From assembly GCF_027941915.1 (NCBI RefSeq), contig NZ_CP116009.1, positions 1,984,001-2,048,000 of the forward strand: DNA of 64,000 bases, read 5' to 3'. The notes beneath the pieces are model-generated. The model searched no databases. It had not been told where the DNA came from and was given only the letters and a program-made list of their open reading frames with translations. This stretch comes from Ramlibacter tataouinensis. Lineage in GTDB: Bacteria > Pseudomonadota > Gammaproteobacteria > Burkholderiales > Burkholderiaceae_C. This document shows, in pieces, positions 49,037 through 57,759 of this stretch. The translations under genes and the position numbers were made by a program. Position 1 is the stretch's first letter. Each line of letters starts with the position of its first letter.

Positions 49037-50983
49037 ATGGACACCACCTTCCCCCGCCTGCTGCTCCAGCACGCCGCCCAGCGCCCGGCCGCGCCGGCCA
49101 TGCGCGAGAAGGAATACGGCATCTGGCAAAGCTTCGACTGGTCGGCGCTGGCGCGGCTGGTCGAGCACCTCGCCTGCGGCCTGCACGAAGCCGGGCTGCG
49201 CCGTGGCGAGCACATGGTCGTGATCGGCGCCAACCGCCCGCGCCTGTACGCCACCATGCTGGCCGCGCAGTCGCTCGGCGCCATCCCGGTGCCGCTGTAC
49301 CAGGACGCGGCGGCCGCCGAGTGCGTGTTTCCCATCACCAATGCCGAGGTGCGCTTCGCCTTTGCCGAGGACCAGGAGCAGGTCGACAAGCTGCTGGAGA
49401 TCCGCCCGCAGTGCCCGCTGCTGCAGGCGATCTGGTACGACGACCCGCGCGGCTTGCGCAACTACACCGAGCCGGGCCTGGCCTCGCTCGACCAGCTGGC
49501 GCAGGCCGGCGAAGCGTTCGCGAGTCGCCACCCCGGCTTCTTCAAGGCCGAGGTGGACCGGGCCACGCCCGACGACGTGGCCTCGATGTTCTTCACCTCC
49601 GGCACCACCGGCAACCCGAAAGGCGTGGTGCACACGCACCGCACGCTGCTCGACCGCGCCAAGGCCGGCGCCGACTTCGACAGGCTGACCGAACGCGAGG
49701 AGGTGCTGGCCTACCTGCCGCCGGCCTGGATCGGCCAGAACATCTTCAGCTATGCCCAGTGGCTGGCCTGCGGCTACGTGGTCAACTGCCCGGAGTCGGG
49801 CAGCACGGTGATGATCGACCTCAAGGAGATCGGCCCCACCTACTACTTCGCGCCGCCGCGCGTGTTCGAGGGCCTGCTGACCACGGTGATGATCCGCATG
49901 GAGGATGCCGGCGCGCTCAAGCGGAGCATGTTCCACGCCTTCATGAAGCTGGCGCGCCGGGTCGGCCCGGCGCTGATGGACCGCCAGCCGGTCGGGCTGG
50001 CCGACCGGCTGCTGTACCGGCTGGGCGACGCCATGGTCTACGGCCCGTTGCGCAACAACCTGGGCTTCTCGCGGGTGCGCGTGGCCTACACGGCCGGCGA
50101 GGCGATCGGGCCCGACCTGTTCAGCTTCTACCGCTCGATCGGCATCAACCTCAAGCAGCTGTACGGCTCCACCGAGACCGCGGTGTTCGTCTGCCTGCAG
50201 CCGGACGACCAGGCCCGGGCCGACACCGTGGGCGTGCCGATCCAGGGCGTGGAGATCAAGGTGGCCGACAACGGCGAGATCCTGGTGCGCTCGCCCGGGC
50301 TGCTCAAGGGCTACTACAAGAACCCGCAGGCCACGGCCGAGGTGCTGACCAACGACGGCTGGTACCACACCAGCGACGCCGGCTTCATCGACGGCCAGGG
50401 CCACCTGAAGATCATCGACCGCGTCAAGGACGTCGGCCGCATCAAGGGCGGTGCCAGCGACGGCGCCATGTTCGCGCCCAAGTACGTGGAGAACAAGCTC
50501 AAGTTCTTCCCGCACATCAAGGAAGCGGTGGCCTACGGCGACGGCCGCGAGAAGGTCTGCGTGATGGTCAACATCGACTTCGAGGCGGTGGGCAACTGGG
50601 CCGAGCGGCGCAACCTGCCCTACGCCGGCTACACCGACCTGGCGCAAAAGCCCGAGGTGTACGGCCTGATCAAGGAATGCGTCGAGAAGGTCAACGCCGA
50701 CCTCGCGGCCGACGAGAAGCTGGCCGGCTCGCAGATCAGCCGCTTCCTGGTGCTGCACAAGGAGCTGGACGCCGACGACGGCGAGCTGACCCGAACCAAC
50801 AAGGTCCGCCGCGGCTTCATCGCCGAGAAGTACCAGGCGCTGGTGGACGCCCTGTACGCCGGCAGGACCGAACAGTACGTGGAGACGCAGGTGAAATTCG
50901 AGGACGGCCGCACCGGCAAGGTGAGCGCGACGCTGAAGATCGCGGACGCGCGCACCTTCGAGCCGGTCCAGGTGGCGGCATGA
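49037..50983 (+). CDS. AMP-forming acyl-CoA ligase (FadD-like) of the liv operon
   Basis: Large acyl-CoA ligase of 648 residues. P-loop FTSGTTGNPKGVVHTHRTLL, substrate-pocket region FAPPRVFEGLLTTVMIRM, A5 motif LYGSTETAVFVC, A7 YHTSDAGFIDGQGHLKIIDRVKDVGRIKGG. In the A8 hinge the usual K(T/L)xxGExI(A/S)P is replaced by GGASDGAMFAPKYVENKLKFFP, a variant found in the long-chain/aryl ligases linked to liv genes. It likely activates the acid brought in by the ABC importer encoded next. Start 49037 (MDTTFPRLLLQHAA). Overlaps livG (ATGA). Confidence 0.87.
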   Translation: MDTTFPRLLLQHAAQRPAAPAMREKEYGIWQSFDWSALARLVEHLACGLHEAGLRRGEHMVVIGANRPRLYATMLAAQSLGAIPVPLYQDAAAAECVFPITNAEVRFAFAEDQEQVDKLLEIRPQCPLLQAIWYDDPRGLRNYTEPGLASLDQLAQAGEAFASRHPGFFKAEVDRATPDDVASMFFTSGTTGNPKGVVHTHRTLLDRAKAGADFDRLTEREEVLAYLPPAWIGQNIFSYAQWLACGYVVNCPESGSTVMIDLKEIGPTYYFAPPRVFEGLLTTVMIRMEDAGALKRSMFHAFMKLARRVGPALMDRQPVGLADRLLYRLGDAMVYGPLRNNLGFSRVRVAYTAGEAIGPDLFSFYRSIGINLKQLYGSTETAVFVCLQPDDQARADTVGVPIQGVEIKVADNGEILVRSPGLLKGYYKNPQATAEVLTNDGWYHTSDAGFIDGQGHLKIIDRVKDVGRIKGGASDGAMFAPKYVENKLKFFPHIKEAVAYGDGREKVCVMVNIDFEAVGNWAERRNLPYAGYTDLAQKPEVYGLIKECVEKVNADLAADEKLAGSQISRFLVLHKELDADDGELTRTNKVRRGFIAEKYQALVDALYAGRTEQYVETQVKFEDGRTGKVSATLKIADARTFEPVQVAA

Positions 50984-51828
50984 ACATGATGACCGACGTG
51001 GCGTCCGTGCTGGTGCAGGAACAGGAGCCCGAGCAGGCCGCCGCCCCGGCGCGCAAGCTCGGCGACGTGATCCTCGAGGTGCGCAACATCTCGCTGTCGT
51101 TCGGCGGGGTGAAGGCGCTGACCGACATCTCGTTCGACGTCCGCGAGCACGAGATCCGCGCCATCATCGGCCCCAACGGCGCCGGCAAGAGCTCCATGCT
51201 CAACTGCATCAACGGCGTGTACCAGCCACAGCAGGGCAGCATCACCTTCCGCGGCCGGACCTTCAGCCACATGAAAAGCCGGCAGGTGGCGGAGATGGGC
51301 TTTGCCCGCACCTTCCAGAACCTGGCCCTGTTCAAGGGCATGAGCGTGCTGGACAACATCATGACCGGCCGCAACCTGCGCATCCGCAGCAACCTGCTGC
51401 TGCAGGCGCTGCGCATCGGGCCGGCCGAGCGCGAGGAGATCCGCCACCGCGAGTACGTCGAGCGGATCATCGACTTCCTGGAGATCCAGGCGTACCGCAA
51501 GACCCCGGTGGGCCAGCTGCCCTACGGCCTGCAAAAGCGCGTCGACCTCGGCCGCGCGCTGGCGATGGAGCCGCAGGTGCTGCTGCTGGACGAGCCGATG
51601 GCCGGCATGAACCTGGAGGAAAAGCAGGACATGTGCCGCTTCGTGCTGGACGTGAATGACGAGTTCGGCACCACGGTGGTGCTGATCGAGCACGACATGG
51701 GGGTGGTGATGGACATCTCCGACCGCGTGGTGGTGCTGGACTACGGCAAGAAGATCGGCGATGGCGCGCCCGACGAAGTGCGCAGCAACCCCGACGTGAT
51801 CAACGCCTACCTGGGCACCGCGCATTAA
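50980..51828 (+). CDS. livG: Branched-chain-type ABC transporter ATPase LivG
   Basis: ATPase of 282 residues. A 28-residue N-terminal extension precedes the NBD: Walker A GPNGAGKSSML, signature LPYGLQKRVDLGRAL (LivG-type LPYG variant), Walker B LLLDEPMAGM, H loop LIEHDMGVVMD, and the LivG C-terminal segment LDYGKKIGDGAPDEVRSNPDVINAYLG. Operon position after a CoA ligase and genes livH, livM, a receptor and livF suggests import of an organic acid rather than leucine. ATG overlaps the ligase stop. Confidence 0.92.
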   Translation: MNMMTDVASVLVQEQEPEQAAAPARKLGDVILEVRNISLSFGGVKALTDISFDVREHEIRAIIGPNGAGKSSMLNCINGVYQPQQGSITFRGRTFSHMKSRQVAEMGFARTFQNLALFKGMSVLDNIMTGRNLRIRSNLLLQALRIGPAEREEIRHREYVERIIDFLEIQAYRKTPVGQLPYGLQKRVDLGRALAMEPQVLLLDEPMAGMNLEEKQDMCRFVLDVNDEFGTTVVLIEHDMGVVMDISDRVVVLDYGKKIGDGAPDEVRSNPDVINAYLGTAH

Positions 51829-51843
51829 GGGAACCGAGACGCA

Positions 51844-52773
51844 ATGGGATTCTTCCTCGAGACCCTGCTGGGCGGCCTGATGGCCGGCATGCTGTATTCG
51901 CTGGTGGCGCTGGGCTTCGTGCTCATCTTCAAGGCCTCCGGCGTCTTCAACTTCGCCCAGGGCGCGATGGTGCTGTTCGGCGCCCTGGCCATGGCGCGCT
52001 TTGCCGAATGGATCCCGGGCTGGACCGGCATCGAGAGCAAGCTGGTCGCCAACGTGGCGGCGTTCATGGTGGCCGGGGCCATCATGTTCGCGGTGGCCTG
52101 GCTGGTGGAGCGGCTGGTGCTGCGCCACCTGGTCAACCAAGAAGCGGCCACCCTGCTGATGGCGACGCTGGGCATCGCCTACTTTCTGGAGGGCGTCGGC
52201 CAGACGCTGTTCGGCAGCAACATCTACAAGATCGACATCGGCATGCCCAAGGATCCGGTGATCGCGTTCGACCAGGTGTTCGAGGGCGGCATCCTGATCA
52301 ACAAGGAAGACCTGATCGCCGCTCTGATCGCCGCCGCGCTGGTGGCGCTGCTGACGGTGTTCTTCCAGAAGACCTCGACCGGCCGGGCGCTGCGCGCGGT
52401 GGCCGACGACCACCAGGCGGCCCAGTCGATCGGCATTCCGCTGTCGCGCATCTGGGTCATCGTCTGGTGCGTGGCCGGCATCGTGGCCCTGGTGGCCGGG
52501 ATGATCTGGGGCAGCAAGCTGGGCGTGCAGTTCTCGCTGACCACGGTGGCGCTGCGCGCACTGCCGGTGCTGATCCTGGGCGGGCTGACCTCGGTGCCGG
52601 GCGCCATCATCGGCGGGCTGATCATCGGCGTCGGCGAGAAGCTGTCCGAGGTCTACATCGGCCCGCTGGTGGGCGGCGGCATCGAGATCTGGTTCGCCTA
52701 CGTGCTGGCCCTGGGCTTCCTGCTGATCCGCCCGCAGGGGCTGTTCGGCGAAAAGATCATCGATCGAGTGTGA
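51844..52773 (+). CDS. livH: Branched-chain-type ABC transporter permease LivH
   Basis: Permease of 309 residues with about eight helices: LLGGLMAGMLYSLVALGFVLIFKASGVFNFAQGAMVLFGAL is the LivH hallmark, with TSTGRALRAVADDHQAAQSIGIPLSRIW as the EAA-like ATPase-coupling loop and TSVPGAIIGGLIIGVGEKLSE near the end. Start 51844, 15 bases after livG. Confidence 0.93.
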   Translation: MGFFLETLLGGLMAGMLYSLVALGFVLIFKASGVFNFAQGAMVLFGALAMARFAEWIPGWTGIESKLVANVAAFMVAGAIMFAVAWLVERLVLRHLVNQEAATLLMATLGIAYFLEGVGQTLFGSNIYKIDIGMPKDPVIAFDQVFEGGILINKEDLIAALIAAALVALLTVFFQKTSTGRALRAVADDHQAAQSIGIPLSRIWVIVWCVAGIVALVAGMIWGSKLGVQFSLTTVALRALPVLILGGLTSVPGAIIGGLIIGVGEKLSEVYIGPLVGGGIEIWFAYVLALGFLLIRPQGLFGEKIIDRV

Positions 52774-52790
52774 CGGCCGGAGTTCGAGCC

Positions 52791-53867
52791 ATGCTTTACA
52801 GAGAAAACGGCCAGTTCAAGACCAGCTACCGCGCCGACCAGCAGATCTTCCCGATCCAGCAGGACCGCATCTTCATCGGCCTGCTGCTGGCGGTGGCCTT
52901 CGTCGTGGTGCCGGGGCTGGCCAGCGACTACCTGTTCCGCGCCATCCTGATCCCGTTCCTGATCATGGCGCTGGCGGCGCTGGGCGTGAACATCCTGGTC
53001 GGCTACTGCGGCCAGATCTCGCTCGGCTCGGGCGCCTTCATGGCGGTGGGCGCCTACGGCGCCTACAACTTCTTCGTGCGCATCCCCGGCATGCCGCTGG
53101 TGCCGGCGATCCTGCTCGGCGGACTGTGCGCCACCGCCTTCGGCATCCTGTTCGGCCTGCCCAGCCTGCGCGTCAAGGGCCTGTACCTCGCGGTGGCCAC
53201 GCTGGCGGCGCAGTTCTTCTCCGACTGGATGTTCCTGCGGGTGAAGTGGCTGCTGAACGACTCGCCCTCCGGTTCGGTCGGCGTGACCAACCTGCAGGTG
53301 CTGGGCTGGCCGATCGACAGCGCGGCGAGCCGGTACTGGTTCTGCCTGGTGTTCCTGGTGGTCATGGCCCTGCTCGCCAAGAACCTGGTGCGCAGCGCCA
53401 TCGGCCGCGAATGGATGGCCATCCGCGACATGGACGTCGCCGCCGCGGTGATCGGCATCCGCCCGATGTACGCCAAGCTCAGCGCGTTCGCGGTCAGCTC
53501 CTTCGTCGTCGGCGTGGCCGGCGCGCTGTGGGCCTTCGTCTACCTCGGCACCTGGGAGCCGGCCGCGTTCTCGGTGGACCTGTCGTTCCGCCTGCTGTTC
53601 ATGGTGATCATCGGCGGTCTGGGCTCGATCATGGGCGCCTTCTTCGGCGCGGCCTTCATCGTGGTGCTGCCGATCGTGCTCAACCAGGTGCTGCCGCTGC
53701 TCGCATCGCTGGTCGGCGTCGAGTTCTCGACCACCGCCGTGTCGCATGCCGAACTGATGATCTTCGGCGCGCTGATCGTCTGGTTCCTGGCGGTGGAGCC
53801 GCACGGCCTGGCCCGGCTGTGGTCCACCGGCAAGCAGAAGTTGCGGCTGTGGCCCTTCCCCCATTGA
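52791..53867 (+). CDS. livM: Branched-chain-type ABC transporter permease LivM
   Basis: Permease of 358 residues with about ten helices. LivM signatures: ALGVNILVGYCGQISLGSGAFMAVGAYGAY, GLPSLRVKGLYLAVATLAAQFF, GREWMAIRDMDVAAAVIGI (coupling loop) and IIGGLGSIMGAFFGAAFIVVLP. N-terminus YRENGQFKTSYRADQQIFPIQQDR is an aromatic-acid-transporter-like extension. Start 52791, 17 bases after livH. Confidence 0.93.
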   Translation: MLYRENGQFKTSYRADQQIFPIQQDRIFIGLLLAVAFVVVPGLASDYLFRAILIPFLIMALAALGVNILVGYCGQISLGSGAFMAVGAYGAYNFFVRIPGMPLVPAILLGGLCATAFGILFGLPSLRVKGLYLAVATLAAQFFSDWMFLRVKWLLNDSPSGSVGVTNLQVLGWPIDSAASRYWFCLVFLVVMALLAKNLVRSAIGREWMAIRDMDVAAAVIGIRPMYAKLSAFAVSSFVVGVAGALWAFVYLGTWEPAAFSVDLSFRLLFMVIIGGLGSIMGAFFGAAFIVVLPIVLNQVLPLLASLVGVEFSTTAVSHAELMIFGALIVWFLAVEPHGLARLWSTGKQKLRLWPFPH

Positions 53868-53974
53868 TCGCGCGGATGCAAGCCAACGCCTTGCTCGCAT
53901 TCACCGATGCGCCGGCAATCCGTCCCGGTTCCACTGACGCTTCCCGTTCGCTTCACCTCAGAAGGAGACATCCC

Positions 53975-55306
53975 ATGAAGCTTCGTTCCCTCCTCGCGGC
54001 CGCCCTCGTGGCCGGCACCGCGCTGGCTTCGGCCCCCGCGGCGATCGCCCAGGCCAAGGAGCAGTTCTTCCCGCTGCTGTCCTACCGCACCGGGCCCTAC
54101 GCGCCCAACGGCACGCCCTGGGCCAACGGCAAGCAGGACTACCTGAAGATGGTGATGGCGCGCGACGGCGGCATCAACGGCGTCAAGCTCACCTGGGAAG
54201 AGTGCGAGACCGGCTACGCGACCGACCGTGGCGTCGAGTGCTACGAGCGCCTCAAGAGCCGCCCGGGCGTGACGCTGTTCGACCCGCAGTCCACCGGCAT
54301 CACCTTCGCGCTGACCGACAAGGCCCTGCACGACAAGATCCCGCTGCTCACGCTGGGATACGGCCTGTCGATCTCGGCCGACGGCATGGCGTTCCCCTGG
54401 AACTTCGAGCTCATGGGCAGCTACTGGACCGGTGCCGACATCCTGGTGCAGCACCTGGGCAAGAAGGAAGGCGGGCTGGACAAGCTCAAGGGCAAGAAGA
54501 TCGCCCTCGTCTACCACGACTCGCCGTTCGGCAAGGAGCCGATTCCGCTGCTGCAGGAGCGCGCGCGCATGCACGGCTTCGACCTGTCGCTGATTCCGGT
54601 CACCGCCCCTGGCGTGGAGCAGAAGGCCGCGTGGCTGCAGGTGCGCCAGCAGCGTCCGGATTACGTGTTCCTCTGGGGCTGGGGCGTGATGAACTCCACC
54701 GCCCTGAAGGAAGCGCAGGCCACCGGCTACCCGCGCGAGAAGATGTACGGCGTGTGGTGGGCCGGGGCCGAGCCTGACGTCAAGGACGTGGGCGCGGGCG
54801 CCAAGGGCTACAACGCGCTGGCGCTCAACCCCAGCAGCCAGCAACCCAAGGTGATCCAGGACATCCTGAAGTACGTGCACGACAAGGGCCAGGGCACCGG
54901 GCCGAAGGATGAAGTCGGCCACGTGCTGTACACCCGCGGCGTGATCATCCAGATGCTCAGCCACGAAGCGGTGCGGCGCGCGCAGGAGCGTTTCGGCAAG
55001 GGCAAGGTGATGACCCCCGAGCAGGTGCGCTGGGGCCTGGAGAACCTGAACCTCGACCAGAAGCGGCTCGACGCGCTCGGCTTCAATGGCGTGATGCGGC
55101 CGCTGTCCACCAGCTGCACCGACCACCAGGGCTCCACCTGGGCCCGCATCCACACCTGGGACGGCAGCAAGTGGAACTTCTCGAGCGACTGGTACCAGGC
55201 CGACGAGCAGATCCTCAAGCCGATGGTCAAGGCCGGCGCCGAGAAGTACCTCGCCGACAAGAAGCTCCAGCGCCGCAATGCGTCGGAGTGCCAGTCCGCG
55301 GGCTGA
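53975..55306 (+). CDS. Periplasmic substrate-binding protein of the liv-type transporter
   Basis: Receptor of 443 residues, larger than typical LivK (about 370). Signal peptide SLLAAALVAGTALASAPAAIAQ. The mature part has two type-I periplasmic-binding lobes (KKIALVYHDSPFGKEPIPLLQERA; PDYVFLWGWGVMNSTALKEAQATGYP) and C-terminal WSRIHTWDGSKWNFSSDWYQADEQ-like aromatic segments. AGAAGGAG at 53960 is a strong ribosome site. Ligand unknown; the neighbouring ligases suggest an aromatic or aliphatic carboxylate. Followed by a three-hairpin spacer that probably allows higher expression of the receptor than of livF. Confidence 0.87.
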   Translation: MKLRSLLAAALVAGTALASAPAAIAQAKEQFFPLLSYRTGPYAPNGTPWANGKQDYLKMVMARDGGINGVKLTWEECETGYATDRGVECYERLKSRPGVTLFDPQSTGITFALTDKALHDKIPLLTLGYGLSISADGMAFPWNFELMGSYWTGADILVQHLGKKEGGLDKLKGKKIALVYHDSPFGKEPIPLLQERARMHGFDLSLIPVTAPGVEQKAAWLQVRQQRPDYVFLWGWGVMNSTALKEAQATGYPREKMYGVWWAGAEPDVKDVGAGAKGYNALALNPSSQQPKVIQDILKYVHDKGQGTGPKDEVGHVLYTRGVIIQMLSHEAVRRAQERFGKGKVMTPEQVRWGLENLNLDQKRLDALGFNGVMRPLSTSCTDHQGSTWARIHTWDGSKWNFSSDWYQADEQILKPMVKAGAEKYLADKKLQRRNASECQSAG

Positions 55307-55325
55307 CGGCGACGTACCGTTCCCC

Positions 55326-55400
55326 TCCCGCCCGGCGGGATGGGGGAGCGCGGCGGCTCTGGTGAGCCGCCAATCGAAAGGCCCGGCGCCTTTCGATTGG
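55326..55400 (+). other. Three consecutive hairpins between receptor and livF
   Basis: TCCCGCC-CGGCGGGA-type palindrome (55326-55340), GGCGGCTC/GAGCCGCC (55352-55359 with 55364-55371) and CCAATCGAAAGGC/GCCTTTCGATTGG (55370-55382 with 55388-55400, a perfect 13-bp stem). No T tract follows. Such structures usually protect the 3' end of receptor mRNA and reduce read-through. Confidence 0.65.
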
Positions 55401-55410
55401 TGAAGACAAC

Positions 55411-56220
55411 ATGGCCACATCCAACATCGTTCTGAACGTCAACGGCATCGAGGTCATCTACAACCACGTGATCCTGGTGCTCAAGGGCGTCTCGCTGCAG
55501 GTGCCCGAGGGCGGCATCGTCGCCCTGCTGGGCGGCAACGGTGCCGGCAAGACCACCACGCTGCGCGCCGTCTCCAACCTGCTCAAGGGCGAGCGCGGCG
55601 AGGTGACCAAGGGATCGATCGAGCTGCGGGGCGAGCGCATCGAGAACCTGTCGCCGGCCGAGCTGGTGCGGCGCGGCGTGGTGCAGGTGATGGAGGGGCG
55701 CCACTGCTTCGCCCACCTGACCATCGAGGAGAACCTGCTGACCGGCGCCTACACGCGCGCCAGCAAGTCCGAGGTCGCAGCCAACCTGGAGAAGGTCTAT
55801 GCCTACTTCCCGCGCCTGAAGACGCGGCGGACCTCGCAGGCGGCCTACACCTCGGGCGGCGAGCAGCAGATGTGCGCCATCGGCCGGGCGCTGATGGCCA
55901 ATCCGCGCATGGTGCTGCTGGACGAGCCCTCGATGGGCCTGGCGCCGCAGATCGTCGAGGAGGTGTTCGAGATCGTGAAGGACCTCAACGCCAAGGAAGG
56001 GGTCACCTTCCTGCTGGCCGAGCAGAACACCAACATGGCGCTGAAGTACTCCAGCTACGGCTACATCCTGGAGAGCGGCCGCATCGTCATGGACGGCCCG
56101 GCCCAGGAGCTGGCGCGCAACGAGGACGTCAAGGAGTTCTACCTGGGCATGGGCGGCGGCGAGCGCAAGAGCTTCCGCGACGTCAAGAGCTACAAGCGGC
56201 GCAAGCGCTGGCTGGCATGA
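55411..56220 (+). CDS. livF: Branched-chain-type ABC transporter ATPase LivF
   Basis: Second ATPase of 269 residues: [45 protein letters not shown] (Walker A GGNGAGKTT), signature YTSGGEQQMCAIGRAL, Walker B VLLDEPSMGLAP, H-loop-type LAEQNTNMALKYSSYGYIL. The C-terminus is extended by a basic tail (YKRRKRWLA). It pairs with LivG. The start at 55411 lies 10 bases after the last hairpin. Confidence 0.92.
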   Translation: MATSNIVLNVNGIEVIYNHVILVLKGVSLQVPEGGIVALLGGNGAGKTTTLRAVSNLLKGERGEVTKGSIELRGERIENLSPAELVRRGVVQVMEGRHCFAHLTIEENLLTGAYTRASKSEVAANLEKVYAYFPRLKTRRTSQAAYTSGGEQQMCAIGRALMANPRMVLLDEPSMGLAPQIVEEVFEIVKDLNAKEGVTFLLAEQNTNMALKYSSYGYILESGRIVMDGPAQELARNEDVKEFYLGMGGGERKSFRDVKSYKRRKRWLA

Positions 56221-56269
56221 CTCCCCCCCGAAGCGCCTTCGGCGCCTCCCCCCAAAGGGGGCGCCACCA

Positions 56270-56298
56270 GCGGCCCGGCGGAGCCGGTTCCGCGGTGG
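56270..56298. repeat. Dispersed intergenic repeat, copy B
   Basis: Inverted counterpart of 3518-3546, 28 of 29 identical. It lies between livF and the PaaK-like gene next to further GC-rich inverted segments (GGCGCC and a CCCCC/GGGGG pair at 56240-56264). Confidence 0.7.
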
Positions 56299-56377
56299 CA
56301 CTGGAAGGCGGCCGCGGGCATCGCTGCCGTGCAGGTGGCGTGCCGGCAGTGGAGAACCGAGAGCAAGGACGTATTCG

Positions 56378-57625
56378 ATGAGCGAGTTCTTCGACGCGCT
56401 GGAAACGCGCGATCCGGCCGAGCGCGAGGCGGCGCTGCTGCGGGCGCTGCCGCGCCAGGTCGCGCATGCGCAGCGGGCATCGGCGGCCCTGGCGCAAATC
56501 CTGGACGGCGTGGATGCCGCCGCCGTCACTTCGCGCGCGGCGCTGGCGCGGCTGCCGGTCACGCGCAAGCACGAGCTGCTCGAGCGCCAGCGCGCCCAGG
56601 TCGCGAGCGATCCGTTCGGCGGCTTCTCGGCGCTGGTGCGCGGGCCGGCCATGCCGCGCGTGTTCTCGTCGCCCGGCCCGATCTACGAACCGGAGGGCGG
56701 CACCCGCGACTACTGGCGCACCGGCCGCGCCCTGTTCGCCGCCGGCTTTCGCTCCGGCGACCTGGTGCACAACGCCTTCAGCTACCACATGACGCCGGGC
56801 GCCTTCATCATGGAAGCGGGCGCGCATGCGGTGGGCTGCACGGTGTTCCCGGCCGGCATCGGCCAGACCGAGCAGCAGCTGCAGGCGATCGCCGAACTGC
56901 GTCCCAACGGATACACCGGCACGCCGAGCTTCCTGCGGATCCTGGTGGAGAAGGCGCAGGAGGCCGGCGCCGACATCGGCAGCCTGCGCAAGGCACTGAC
57001 CGGCGGCGAGGCCCTGCCGGCCAGCCTGCGCGACTGGTTCGCCGAGCGTGGCGTCGACGTCTATCAGAGCTACGCCACGGCCGACATCGGCCTGATCGCC
57101 TACGAGACCCCGCCCCGCGAGGGGCTGGTGCTGAGCGAGGACATCCTGGTCGAGATCGTGCGCCCCGGCACCGGCGACCCGGTGGCCGAAGGCGAGGTCG
57201 GCGAGGTGGTGGTGACCACGCTCAACCCGGCCTACCCGCTGGTGCGCTTCGGCACCGGCGACCTGTCGGCCCTGATGCCGGGCGCCTGCCCGAGCGGGCG
57301 CACCAACGCGCGCATCCGGGGCTGGCTGGGTCGCGCCGATCAGACCACCAAGGTGCGCGGCATGTTCGTTCACCCGGCCCAAGTCGCCGAGATCGCGCGC
57401 CGTTTCCCCGAGGTCGTCAAGGCGCGGCTGGTGGTCAGCGGCGAGATGGCCAACGACCGGATGACGCTCAAGGTCGAAGCGGCCGCGTGGCCGCAAGGCC
57501 TGGACGCGCGCATCGCCGAAGCGATCCGCGACGTCACCAAGCTGCGCGGCGAAGTCGAGTGCCTGGCACCCGGCGCGCTGCCGAACGACGGCAAGGTGAT
57601 CGAGGATGCCCGCAGCTACCGGTAG
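56378..57625 (+). CDS. PaaK-like adenylate-forming protein with an atypical P-loop
   Basis: Protein of 415 residues, family resemblance to phenylacetate-CoA ligase over its whole length: N-terminal helical part, RATRKHELLERQ-like segment, YTGTPSFLRILVEKAQEAG, LRKALTGGEALPASLRDWF, FGTGDLSALMP, GRADQTTKVRGMFVHPAQVAEIARRFP, and a C-terminal Lys in NDGKVIEDA. However the ATP-binding SSGTTGxPT loop is replaced by FSSPGPIYEPEGGTRDYW, and the YGLSE motif by YATADIGLIAYE. It may still be active with a different nucleotide grip, or be regulatory. It closes the liv operon. Confidence 0.8.
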   Translation: MSEFFDALETRDPAEREAALLRALPRQVAHAQRASAALAQILDGVDAAAVTSRAALARLPVTRKHELLERQRAQVASDPFGGFSALVRGPAMPRVFSSPGPIYEPEGGTRDYWRTGRALFAAGFRSGDLVHNAFSYHMTPGAFIMEAGAHAVGCTVFPAGIGQTEQQLQAIAELRPNGYTGTPSFLRILVEKAQEAGADIGSLRKALTGGEALPASLRDWFAERGVDVYQSYATADIGLIAYETPPREGLVLSEDILVEIVRPGTGDPVAEGEVGEVVVTTLNPAYPLVRFGTGDLSALMPGACPSGRTNARIRGWLGRADQTTKVRGMFVHPAQVAEIARRFPEVVKARLVVSGEMANDRMTLKVEAAAWPQGLDARIAEAIRDVTKLRGEVECLAPGALPNDGKVIEDARSYR

Positions 57626-57759
57626 CGCGCCGGCCCGCTTTGACGGGCATCAAGCACCGGCGTGGATTCGGGGTTTTCCATCAGGCGACGCTAAGTAATT
57701 TCCGCGATGGGCCCGGCAAGACCGCTGCCTATCATGGCGACTCTCTCAGAGGAGCATTC

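Noticed and set aside
47953-50979. Long plus-strand frame running into livG
   Set aside because: Only the part from 50980 has LivG homology; the upstream part overlaps the ligase and regulator genes in other frames.
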